The notes under the pieces: generated by a model | What the model was told of the DNA's origin: nothing | The model's database searches: none | What the model saw: only the letters and a program-made list of their open reading frames with translations | Part shown: positions 36,864-47,948 of the stretch, piece by piece | Position numbering within the stretch: position 1 is the first letter of the stretch | Layout of the letters: each line of letters opens with the position of its first letter | Position numbers and translations under genes: made by a program | NCBI GenBank assembly: GCA_018894105.1 | Contig: CM032131.1 | Location: forward strand, 2,568,501 to 2,632,500 | Length of the DNA stretch: 64,000 nucleotides | Direction: 5' to 3' | Origin: Jacaranda mimosifolia | Taxonomy: Eukaryota > Streptophyta > Magnoliopsida > Lamiales > Bignoniaceae

Positions 36864-37334
36864 TAGGGGTAGGCATTCGGGTCTATGATTTGGGTACTCG
36901 ACCTGACATGATCGGGTAATGAGCCACCAAAACCCTATCAACTGGGTTTTGATGGATACCTCATACTCTTTATCTGGGTCAGGATTCAGGTAGTGAATCT
37001 TGACCTAGTCGAGTACCGGGGTACCCGGTTTAATAATTAAAAAAATAAAAAAAATTAAAAGTTAAAATAGAGGCCGAAATGTTTTAAGTTAGCCCCCCAC
37101 TCGACCTTTCCCAGGTCTACGCAGCCCCTACCCCCAAGACTAAAATTTAAAAAAAAAAAATTGAATCACCAGGTTCCGACCAAATTTTGGGCCCCATTTT
37201 TTTATATAAAATAAAAATCAAGGTACTCGATCCCCAACTAGGCTGGGATTGGGTATCAAAAATTTGATCCCGGATCACTTAGTACCCGACTCGATCGTTC
37301 CAAACTTGGTTATCCCGGCTTGGTCCCATCCCTA
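36864..37334. mobile_element. hAT MITE, 471 bp
   Basis: The left end TAGGGGTAGGCATTCGGG faces the right end CCCATCCCTA. Flanking 8-mers TCTTAAAC (36856-36863) and GCTTAAAC (37335-37342) match at 7 of 8 bases, as expected of an aged hAT 8-bp target duplication. Internal GGGTACTCG/CGAGTACC and GGATCACTTAGTACCCG phrases are typical of these MITEs. Non-coding. Confidence 0.82.
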
Positions 37335-37342
37335 GCTTAAAC

Positions 37343-38860
37343 ACACCACTAGTGGGGCTCTCTATTATTACTTATTTTCCTTAAAATAATTTTTCATTCA
37401 ATAATTCATATCTATTCTAAAGTATTATTTCTTTTCTGGGTAGGAAGTTCAATCTTTTATTTTGATTTGAATAAAGCCAATTTACTTGGGAATGACATCC
37501 ATGTATTGCTACTATTTAGTTGAATGATTGTAGTTTTTACATGCTATTATCTCTAGCTATAACGTGATTTACTTGAAATGCTCACGCATCACTTGCTAGA
37601 GCAATCTGGAAGACACCTTGACATGATCCTACTGTAAGGCTCTTTCAAGAGTTTGTGCTCACCACATAGGCATAATCTCACTATAAAGTCCTCTGGGGAC
37701 ATGTGATCACTGGAGTAGGTCCCATTATATGGTCTTCCAGGACACATGTGGTCGTCACCTCAAAGAAGCCCATAGTTATCCTTCTAGGTAGAGTGGCACC
37801 TGCTTGGCATAATCCCGCTATACGACCCTCCCAAAGGCACGTGGTCCTCAAAAAATTCTACAATAAAAAGACCTCTCTGGAGGCAAATGGCAACTCATTA
37901 GCATAATCTGATTACAAACTTCTCCGAGACCACGTGGCAGCCAAGCAAAAGGCCCACCATGAATCTTGCATAGAGGAGGGTGGCAACACTTGAACACTTC
38001 AAAAAACTAAAATACTCTAATACTTAATCAATTAAGCGTAAGCCCATAACAAGGTCTGCCAGGAGCCACGTGGCTGCTCCCCCTATCTCAACTATTAAAC
38101 CCTCCCTAGGATGCATTCCTCATGCGCCGTACTTCATTACAATGACTTTACAATCAGTGATTAGACCTCTTGAACAAAGCTCACCCCCAGACATCATCTC
38201 AACACTTTAGCATCAATGATGATAGAACTCTTGACTAAGGCTTATGATCAAACTCCATCACCATGATCGCTAATGAAATTAAGATCCTTAGAATGGGATC
38301 CTCTACAAGACGCTATCATCACACTTAGTTTCAAAGCCCTGGCCAGTGAGGAATACAAATATGTTCCATGCAAATCATTAAGTATCACGATGAAAACTCA
38401 CCAATGGGGCATCTAACATAAATTAAGGACATCCTAAGCACCGGAATAAGACCTCCCACTGAGGTGCCTGACAAGTTAACGCCAACCAACTAATTAATTA
38501 TGAAAAGATCTCATTAAAGAGACTTACTTATAATTTCACGCACTATTCTACATGAGTTGAGATTATCCCTTCAAAGGAACTGACAACAGTACTTAATGAA
38601 AAGAGGGCTAGAGAGCTTATTGACAAATTAAGCCTATGAAAAAGGGCAATGAAATCCTAATGGGAATAAACCTACCCAGAAAAAAATTAAGAATATAGAG
38701 CTCTAGAAAGAATTTAGGCAAAAGAAATCATTTGCAAAAAAACTGAGAACTTTGAAGAACTTTCGAGAGTGAAGGATCTCTCTGCATGCGTTCCAGTGAA
38801 AATAAACAGACTTTTTGCTATTTACTGCAAAAGATCTTACTCCATTTTTGTGCAGCATCA
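37343..38860 (+). repeat. 3' LTR region of the Tat-like element
   Basis: The last ~240 bp is proven LTR by its match to 32035-32275; the 5' limit cannot be fixed because the other LTR is truncated. From 37600 to 38080 it holds loosely repeated blocks of the form CATAATC...CTATA.G.CCTC...CACGTGG. Frames in it are not convincing genes. Confidence 0.65.
37838..38072. promoter_or_regulatory. Three G-box (CACGTG) cores in the LTR
   Basis: CACGTG occurs at 37838-37843, 37931-37936 and 38067-38072. Degenerate relatives (ACATGTG, CACATGTGG) lie at about 37698 and 37744, each in a similar local context. G-boxes bind bZIP/bHLH factors; a role as an LTR enhancer is inferred. Confidence 0.5.
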
Positions 38861-40459
38861 TATATACATGTGTATATTGAGATGTTGATTACATTCACAA
38901 TTCTTCGAAATGATTAAAAAAATTAAATAACTAAAGGTCAAGAATTCTACTAGCAGCTCTTTAAATTAACTTTTTCGAAAAAAATGTAATAAAGACATCC
39001 TAGTTTTATCCCAAGAAAAAAAAAATTAAACATTTTGATTATATGATATTTTATATTTTTTTAATAAAACAATAATAAAAATTTCAAGGGAGCTTACTAA
39101 GTTATAATAATAAAAGAGTAACTTCAAAAAAATTTATGACTATATTTTTTGCGTAAATATATATAACATAGTTGATAAGATATAAAAGTATATATTGATT
39201 GATATCAGTTCGAATAAATCAAAAGTGATATGAAAACATATCGATTATAAACTCATCTCATAAGCTTTGAATTAATGAAAAAAAGAATATTTATGAATAA
39301 ATATTTTTTATGTTAATAATTTTCTACATAGAAATAATTAATTTGGTATAAAGAATGGACTAGTAACTTTTATGGATAAGATTCATTCTGTTCGTAACAG
39401 CTATTACTAATCCAATCATAAAATTGTAATTTAACAAGAAATAACCGCTCCATTTATTTCTCATTTCTTTCTCATTTTAATCTTATTCTTGATTCTATTC
39501 TTACATACCAATTAATCACCCCTAAATATCTCGGATTTGAGTCTATTTATTTATTAAGTTATATTTTTTCTATTTTATTGATACTTGATTAATTAATTGT
39601 GAATCACTGCCAATTGTTAAATGTTTGTTGTGTAGTTCTATATTTTTAATGTAATAATATACTGTGACTGGTCAATTAAAGAAAAAGGCAAAGTTGAACT
39701 GAACGCCAACCCACCAAAAAAAGAAACAAAAGAAAAAAGAAAAAAGAAAAAATGAAAATTATATATATATATACACTATCACTTTGCATTTTAAAATTGT
39801 AAAAATATATTTTTATGAAATCTCCAGTCGATTTTTCAATTTTATCTCTTTTTTCAAATATTTTAAAATTTATTGAAGCTAAATATCAAGAAAACTATTA
39901 TTTGAACTTAAAAGTATAGTGTAAGTAATCTAAGTTGAACCAACCATACAATGTAAGAAGGGCATGTCTATGGTGAAATATGCTAGTATTTACCTCATAT
40001 GAGGTATCATTAAACTAAATGACATGTGTCATTTTACAACATGTTATCGTTAATTGTACAACAAGTTAACAGGTTATCGTTAATTGTACAAGTTATTGGT
40101 TCGTATTTTAAAATTTTAGTACATTAAGTACTTAGTAAATATTTAAAAAAATAGTATAAAAATATTTTTCAAAAAAATTATTATATTAAAAAACATAATT
40201 TTATAATTTTGAATATTATATATTATAATATTAAAATAATAAATATATCTAAAATAATATAATTAAATATAATTATCTTATTTATTAACTAAATAAAATG
40301 TTTAAGAATAAATATAAAATCAAAAGCTATCATCCTAGCAATATGCATTTAATTAATATTACTAATCATTTTAATATAATTCTAATATAATTTAACTTAT
40401 TTTGAACAATATAATTTAATAAATTTTAAATAAATAATATAAGTAAAAATAATTATTTT
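38861..40459. other. Intergenic, no gene seen
   Basis: AT-rich DNA with poly-A and TA tracts (39761-39772) and a short direct repeat, GTTATCGTTAATTGTACAA at about 40043 and 40074. No supported gene. Confidence 0.75.
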
Positions 40460-40471
40460 GGATTAATACTT

Positions 40472-40580
40472 TTTTTTTTTTATACACACACATATACATC
40501 AGGAGCTCGATCGGGGATCGAGCTCCTAACCTCCCACCTTATGTGGGAGATTTATGTCATTGGGCCACAAGTCACTTGGC
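40472..40580 (-). mobile_element. tRNA-related SINE, about 108 bp
   Basis: Minus strand: GCCAAGTGACTTGTGGCCCA at the 5' end (box A-like GTGGCCCAATG), then CTCCCACATAAGGTGGGAGG, a box B-like AGCTCGATCCC, and a tail TGTATATGTGTGTGTATAAA followed by poly-A. It is flanked by the direct repeat GGATTAATACTT (40460-40471, 40581-40592). It is clearly the same family as 52899-53004. RNA polymerase III transcription and LINE-assisted retroposition are inferred from SINE biology. Confidence 0.85.
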
Positions 40581-40592
40581 GGATTAATACTT

Positions 40593-40953
40593 AATAATAT
40601 ATAAAATATAAATATATTTAAAATATTTTGAGTAAATTAATATTTAATTAAAAATAAATAAATAAAAATTGAAAAATAAAATTAAAAAAAAAAAAAACGA
40701 AACAAAACGAAAAAAAAGAGTCAATCTTCCTCCCAGCCACTAACCCCATAAGGCCCCAACACCCACGCCACGCCCTACCATCCCACGCCTGCCCACCCCC
40801 TCCTTTCCTGCCACCAGCCCATAGTCAGTCAGCCGCTCGGTCATGGCCAGATCTGACCGCCTGATCGAGTGGCTACCGGCCACAGTAATCTAATTTGGGT
40901 GGTGGTTGGAGGTGGGATGGGGTTTATATATACACATTTATATATATATATAT
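40593..40953. other. Intergenic with a GC-rich patch
   Basis: AT-rich, then a GC-rich stretch at 40727-40900 ('cccacgcctgcccaccccctcc') without a supported frame, then a TA microsatellite just before the MULE. Confidence 0.65.
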
Positions 40954-41520
40954 ATGCATCTAGGAAAAAATTGCATTTTTAGTCCCATATGTTAGGGGTG
41001 TGTGCAATTTGGTCCCATGCTTTTGCCAAATTTAAAAAACATCCCAAAATCTCAAAAAAGTTGCAAAGTTCATCCCAAAAATCAATTTCCGTCCAAAATT
41101 TAACGAAGAAAGCACGTGTGACGTGCATGGCCGTTTGGTAATAGGATTTGGTGGCAATTTTAGTCCCATACGTTAGGGGAGGGTGCAACTTTAGTCCCAC
41201 TGTAGATAAATTAATTTTAAGCCAATTGAGAAGTGATATGTGCAAAATAATAAGTTAATTATCAATTGAAAATTTTTTATTTATATTTTTGGATTTATTA
41301 AATTTAATTCCAAAAGATAAATGGTCAATTTTAATTATTAATTTAGTATTTAATTTATATTCAAATCAACTATTGAAAAGTGTCAAAGATAGAGTGTCTA
41401 TATCTTTTGACCAATTAAATCAAAGATATTTGATATTATCTCTTGATATTTGATATTGTCAAATTAAAGATATCCGATATTATTCCTTGATATTTGATAT
41501 TATCTAGGATCTCCCACCAA

Positions 41521-42063
41521 TAAGGGTGTTCACGGGTTGGATTTGTAGAAAAAATCGATCCAAATCAATTAAATTTAATCAGGTTGATCGGGTTTCATGG
41601 AATTAGATCTCTAGACCCGAACTAAACCAATCCAATTTGGATCGGGTTGGTTCGGGTTGGGCAGTCAGGTATACCTATTCAATTTTATTTTTTTATATTT
41701 TATTTTTAATTTTATTTTTTAAAAAATTAGATATTATTTTGATTATATATTACATTTCAATTAATGAAATAATTAAAAATTCAATTTTAAGTAGGTAAAA
41801 TATTGAAATTAGTATATGTACTATATGACCAAAATATTGAAACAAGTGTACTATATGACCATTTATATATATATATATATTATATTTTAATTTTTAATCG
41901 GGTAGCTGGGTTGGGTATGCAAAAGTTGAACCCGAGTCCAAACCAATTGTTAATTGATTTTGATCGAGTTTACTCGATTACCCGATCCAATCCGAACCAA
42001 TTAAGTTGGTTTGGTTTGGGTAATCGAGTTCATCAGGTAAATCGGATCCGATAAAAACCCCTA
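41521..42063. mobile_element. hAT MITE nested in the MULE
   Basis: A perfect 8-bp target duplication CCCACCAA (41513-41520, 42064-42071). Ends TAAGGGTGTTCACGGGT and AAAAACCCCTA are imperfectly inverted. The interior repeats GGTTGG/CCAATCC-type phrases seen in hAT MITEs. An 83-codon frame inside is not considered a gene. Confidence 0.88.
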
Positions 42064-42076
42064 CCCACCAAGAACC

Positions 42077-42084
42077 TATATAAA
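42077..42084 (+). promoter_or_regulatory. TATA box-like core inside the MULE
   Basis: TATATAAA in the context CCTATATAAAGAGCC, followed by a leader-like stretch without ATG (42085-42170). Upstream, before the hAT insertion, lies a run of ATATTTGATATTATCTC-type repeats (41405-41510). Both lie in the unpaired centre of the MULE, so a plant or retrotransposon promoter may have been captured. Function is unproven. Confidence 0.4.
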
Positions 42085-42560
42085 GAGCCGATTCCAACTA
42101 TTTGACACAACACAAATTTTAGCAAATTAGAGGAACTTTGAAGGAGTCCAGCAATTCTTTCAAGCAAATTTAAAATTAACTACTTATCTTTTGAAATTAA
42201 ATTTAATAAATCCCAAAATATAAATAGATAATTTTAAATTAATAATTAGCATATTATTTTATATATGTTACTTCTCAATTGGCTTAAAATTAATTTATCT
42301 ACAGTGGGACTAAAGTTGCACCCTCCCCCTAACGTATGGGACTAAAAGTGCAATTTTGCTCGCGGGGCCACGCGCATCAAACAGCCACGCGCGTCACACG
42401 CGCTTTCTCCGTTAAATTTTGGACGGAAATTGACTTTTGGGACGAACTTTGTAACTTTTTTGAGATTTTGGGATGTTTTTAAATTTGGCAAAAGCGTGGG
42501 GCCAAAATTGCACACCCCCCTAACGTATGGGACTAAAAATACAATTTTGCCATGCATCTA

Positions 42561-44726
42561 GTTATATATATAATATATAGATGTGTATATTTTCACATGT
42601 ATTTTCATCAAAATTTTAAACGAAAAATTGAATGAAAGACTAAAATTGATTAAAATTTTATAAAATTTAGAATAAATATTTAATACTATAAGTTTGGCAT
42701 TAACAGTGCATACCCAATTAAATTATGGGATAAAAAAGTAATTTTCTCATTTGATTAAATTTTTAATAATAAAATTTCATTATTAGGAGTCAACTTTTTA
42801 ACATAATGAACCATAAACATATGGTTATAATCAACCATTAACTAGTCGTATAGGTAACAGGTTAAATGTACATATTATGTTGCCAAATGCCAACTAATCA
42901 TTAAAATAAAAAGTTATGATTTTACACTTAAAATCAAACAGCTTAAATTAAGTATATTTGTACATTCCTCACATGAGGTATGTACAATCAAAATTATACC
43001 GTAGACTACTCCATGTAAGAATTAATTGTATTTGATAAACTATTAATTTTATCTAATCATAAATATTATATAATAAATAATTGTAACCTTTACATGTCTA
43101 AAACCATCTTTTTGAAAGTGAAGAAAAGGTATCAAAGTCTTGAATATTGAGAATGGAAATACTGGAGAATCTACTAACTATTTTAACATTCGATATTAGG
43201 GATGTGTTAGCCTTCCATATATGATCTTTCAATTTATAGGGATTTGTGTTTTTGGTGGATATATATAGAGCATATATCTGACTACAAAAGAAGACATCCA
43301 TTCATCTAAAATTGTATGATTATTTTGCCGAATTTATTAGAAAGAACGTTCATAAGTCTATTCACCTGCCAGCATTGGGTTGACATGCTATTCTACTAAA
43401 ATGTCGTTTAGACTTTTCTGAAAATAATAATACATTATTTGTTTTATGATAAACAATAATGAAATCAAATTATTAAATAAAAATTATTATTCACATAAAA
43501 AGTACATATCAAAATTTTCATCGTGTCATTTTAGAACTGGTCTAACTAAATTTAGATATTTTTATTATTAAAACAATTCTCAAACCGACAATTTTGTAAT
43601 CAATACTGTGGAGCCGTATTGGCAGCAGTATGAAGTGAAAGAAAGTGTAACTTTAAAAAAAAAAAAAAAAGAAAGATACAGAAAAAAAATCATATAGTTT
43701 GTCCCATTTTATTGATATTTTTTCTTGACTTGTCTTATCATTTCATTTTAACAATTATTGAATATTAAAGTGATTATTAAAAAATGTATTTCTGTTGAAG
43801 TATCAAGTTTCTTAACCATCAAAAGTCACTAAAAGGACAATTGATCTGTGGTCCAAATTGATGCAAAATTTTCATAGTCCATTGAGAGTGATTGAGTAAT
43901 AATGAATGGAGCACCAATAATATACATTGGGAATCTCCCTCTTCTTTGGTCAAAGAAAGAATATTTCTTTTGAAAGGTTCTTTCCATGAAGTTCAATTCT
44001 ACAATACCAAAAGCAAAAGGAATTTGCATTTTATAAATGATTTACAAAAGTAGATATTTGAAGTCTTTTTATTAAAAATTCTCAAATGCGACTTTTGGTG
44101 TTTGATATTTAATAACAATTATATTAAATGATTTCTAGAGCAAAATAAAACTAAGTCGTATTATTTATATATATATAACTTCAATAGGTGTTAATGGGTC
44201 AGATTCGAATCGGATCGTGTTAGATTCGATTCCAAATTTGATCCAAATTCCTACAGGATCTGTGGTTGATATAACTATATTCGAATCCTAATAAAAATTG
44301 AATGTCTGAAAAAAGATTAGAATCTAAATACTTCTAAAATCATCATATATTTGTTATTTTTCTAGAAATTTATTACAATCCAAAACCAAAATATTCATCT
44401 TAAAATACACACACACACACACGCACAACAGATCAATGAATAAAATTTCAAGTTTGTTGATCATTTAAAAGCAATAATAGAATATAACTTAATCATATTC
44501 ATTCACCATATCATTGCATTTTAGGTTTTATTGCTTATATAATACTTATTTGGCATATAAATACATAGTTATACTCGATTCTTCAATCAACTAATTATAA
44601 ATTTAAAGTTTTATAAAAAAAGAAACTCATTTTAATCAAATCTAGATTTGTATTGCATTCTTGTCATATTATGACATTTTGCTCTTGCTCATTGTTCTTC
44701 CTACATCATTTCCTGTTATCTATCTA
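42561..44726. other. Intergenic, no gene seen
   Basis: AT-rich. A CA microsatellite lies at 44406-44422. A short hAT-like phrase at 44186-44240 (GGTGTTAATGGGTCAGATTC) has no located partner. Frames of 60-70 codons at 43098 and 43829 look like chance. Confidence 0.7.
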
Positions 44727-44943
44727 TCTATAATATTATATATAGTGCAATTGTGTTGGACCTACAATTATACAGTTTTAATTCTAATTGTCCAATTTTA
44801 GCCAAATGTCAAATTCTTAAAATTTTGAGTATTTTACTTCAGTTGAAATTTTTTTATTGGTTGTTTATTTACTTTTATATTTCATTTTAATACAAGTAGC
44901 TTATCTATTATAATTAAAATATTATGCTGTATTTATTCAAAAT

Positions 44944-47900
44944 TGTAATAACCTTAAAATTTGGGATTACGAAAAATGAGGATTTAGAAATTGAGGTATT
45001 AATTTGATCAGATTTTAGGGCTCAGAAAATAAATAAAAAGGACTTGATTGCAAAATTTTGAAAGCGTTAGGGTTAGATATATAATTTTGGAAATTTTGAT
45101 TGAACACTTTCGAAATTATTGGGGTTTGCATGGAAGGGTTTTGGTCAACGGGGTCAAAGTGGTATCTTTCAAATTGCAAGGATTTAATTGAGGTTGTTCA
45201 AAAATCTTTGGGGTAAATCTGCAAAATTAGAAAATTCAATTTTATAAAAGTTGGCAAAAATTGCAACCGAGCCATTTTTCTTCATTTCCTTCTTCTTTCC
45301 TCCTTCACCTGCGACCACCCCAACCCACCGGCGACCACCTTTTCACCAAACTAAACCGATCAAAACACTCCTCACACCTCCGGCAACACTTGCACACCAC
45401 ATGCAAGGCTAAACGGGCGGCAACTCACCAAGAATCGAGCGTTGAAGAAGACCCACCTCGGTGGACTTGATGGGTGACGGCAGAGCAGCGACCGTCACTA
45501 CATGGGAGTTTCATGTGGCGGAGGTGGTGGAAACCAGCGAAAACTCCACGGCAGAACAAGGCGATTTTGAAGGTTTCGGGGCTTTGATTGGAGGCTTTTC
45601 CGGTGGAGAAACTAAAAACCAAGCTGAGCATTGGAAAGCTCACGGCGATAGGTGTCTTTGGGTGGTGGCACTGCATTTTCCGACGGCGCGGCTGCGATAG
45701 TGAGATAATTTTATCTCCCCGACACGATGATCGCACCCGTGTACTTGGTTTGTGGTTTCAGAACTCCGATGGCCTGCTCTTGCGTTAAAGTTTAGATTTG
45801 ATTTTGATATATATATATATGCATACGTATATTGTACCCTTTTCAATTGTGAACCTTGTGATTATGCCAAGATTGAGGATTATTATATGATTGGTATATA
45901 TATGTATATATTTTTCCATGCAAGGAGTATTATATAGTTAGTGGACCCGAATCTTGTTATATTATATGATAATTTTGGGATTAATTAAAGTTTATTAAAG
46001 GATTAAACCCTAACTTGAGGATTTTATATACATTTGGGACCTAAATATTGACATTGAGGATAATCTTGTTAAATGGATTGTTGTTGTTAATTTGGGATGA
46101 TTTATTGAAAATCATGATTCAAGGACTAGAATTCATTCTATTATTGGGATTGAAACAATTTCGTAATTATTTCTATAGTAATCATCTTAATTAACATATC
46201 TCGTACCGATAGATTTGATCGAATCCTGATTACTATATTAGTTAGTTAATTAGAGATTTTGGGGACTGTTAATAGTTTAATTATGCATATTAAGAATCAA
46301 AGGAGGATTGTAATGGTAAATCCCATTTTGTTTAGGTGACGACAAAGTGGGTTCTGTCCGACCAGTAGGATTGCTGACTGTGGTTGTTATATCTGAGAAC
46401 TACAAAGGTAAGGGTCTGTCAACCTAGCACTTCCTTTATTTATCTATTATTATGATAAGCCCCTATGTGGGTTTTTTATTTCTGTATTGTACTTTGTTTA
46501 TTTGAAATCTGAAATGTGTTGAATTCCAATTGTTATCTGTTATCTGTCAGGGTTATCTCTGATATCAATTTTGTTTCTGTCTGTTCTGGTGCCTAGAACT
46601 TCCATCTGCTATTTGTATTAATTCGTTACCTGATACTATCTGTTATCTATTCCATTTTATTCTATTATATGTTGCCTCATCGGTATTTCTGTACTGTTCT
46701 GCACTTTTTATACTGTTATTTGTTCGACCAGTAATTTGATTGTCTGTTATTTGTCTGTACTATTATTTCGGGACTTTAATCCCTACTGTGTGAGCATGGG
46801 ATAAGCTGTAAACCCTGGGACATTAATCCCTGTTATGTAAGGGATAAGTCGTAAGCCCTGAATTTTGATTAAGTAATGGGGCGTTAATCCCGACTGTGCG
46901 CTTGGGATAAGCCATAAGCCTACAACTTGTGATAAGGAAATCTGATCAATAGGTTCTGTTCCGTTTTCTGACTGTATTCTAATTGCTCGTATTCTGTTCA
47001 TGGAGCAACAAGGTTGCGCAAGTTTCTTGGTCTAGATCGGGTCGTTGTCCAGGTTGGATGAGCTATCTGTATTTCCTCCCGAACTTATTCGATTGAGATA
47101 GACCATTCCTCCCGAACTAATCCGATTGAGACGATCCCGGGCTATTCGAGCCGACAGCCACAACTCCTGAGCTAGTTCCTACTAATACTCTTGAAATCTG
47201 AAAATATCTATTCTGCCTAACTGTATTCTGATTTCCTGTTATGATCTGTTTATCTATTTGTATCCAATTCACCTGTAACCTAACTATTCTATCTGATTGT
47301 ACTATGCCTGTAATCGTTTGATATGCTCTTGTTCTAATTGACCAATGATAATCTGTTGAGTTGATTCTTCCTCAACAAATCCTTACAGTTACTGTTACGA
47401 TTATCCCTCACTAAGTCATTTGGACTTACCCCCTTGTATTTCATTGATTTTCTCAGAGAGGGTTAAGTGATGGATGTAGGCTTCTGGTTTGAACTGGAGG
47501 AAAATTATCTTTTGTAATATAACTGGTGTTTCAATGTATATATATATATAGATAGATAGATAGATAGATAGATAGAATCATTTGAATATTTAGCTTGAAC
47601 TTGAGACATTGTGATGATATCATGTTGATGCTAACGACTTAAGGCATGTAAATGTTGCCAAATATAAGAAGGTGAATTATGGCATTTACTTGATGATTTG
47701 ATGGGTTAATTAAGTTTGAAATTTTCGCTGCTTTTGATAAATTGGATATGAGATTTGGTGGTATTTGTTTAGTATATGTGTTGTTTGTTATGGGTTTATT
47801 TAATGTTTGTTTAAGTTGGAATCCGTTACTATTTCTGATAAGTTTAAAATGCTTGATTGAGGGTCTTTTGATTCGTATTTTGGGTTCAATTTAAGATTGA

Positions 47901-47948
47901 ACTGAGTAGCGCTTCGGCTTAGGAGTTGTTCCGAGTGGGGACGCTACA
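44944..47948 (+). mobile_element. Solo LTR, Del/Tekay-type, plus orientation
   Basis: Begins TGTAATAACCTTAAAATTTGG and ends GCTTCGGCTTAGGAGTTG...GACGCTACA, matching in reverse the ends of retrotransposons I and II. It is flanked by a perfect 5-bp duplication AAAAT (44939-44943, 47949-47953), with no internal domain or second LTR, so it is a recombined solo LTR. Helitron 2 shows the uninterrupted sequence across the insertion point ('tgtatttatctaaagttgcaatatag'). Frames at 45261-45937 fall in the GC-rich leader-like zone and are not genes. A unit with GGGA(C/T)(A/T)TTAATCCC...GGGATAAG repeats three times at 46770-46920. Confidence 0.92.
47537..47576. repeat. (TA)n(GATA)n microsatellite
   Basis: A TA run followed by about 6.5 GATA units within the solo LTR. 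Confidence 0.95.

Larger units (their letters stand above)
32035..38860 (+). mobile_element. Decayed Tat-lineage Ty3/gypsy retrotransposon
   Basis: Direct repeats 32035-32275 and about 38618-38860 (both run from GACAAATTAAGC.TAT to TGCAGCATCA) are the ends of two LTRs; the left LTR is 5'-truncated. The left copy is followed by TTTTGGTGCTATATGTGG, a decayed form of the TTTTGGCGCC-type leader of Tat elements. Gag (32913-33360) and protease (36341-36730) relics follow in the plus direction. Reverse transcriptase, RNase H and integrase are missing between the protease and the right LTR. A CACTA (33996-36319) and an hAT MITE (36864-37334) are nested inside. Confidence 0.8.
40963..42551. mobile_element. 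MULE with long inverted arms and 9-bp TSD
   Basis: A perfect 9-bp target duplication ATGCATCTA (40954-40962, 42552-42560), the length produced by Mutator transposases. Ends GGAAAAAATTGCATTTTTAG and (right end reverse-complemented) GGCAAAATTGTATTTTTAG. The inverted arms run about 350 bp each (40963-41330 and 42170-42551), sharing AGTCCCATA.GTTAGGGG, CATCCCAAAATCTCAAAAA and the TTAATTTTAAGCCAATTGAG block. The unpaired centre (41335-42165) carries a nested hAT MITE and a promoter-like segment. No transposase is present. Confidence 0.92.

Noticed and set aside
45261..45937. Cluster of frames of up to 103 codons on both strands
   Set aside because: They fall in the GC-richer leader-like zone of the solo LTR, overlap each other on both strands and have no domain similarity I can see.
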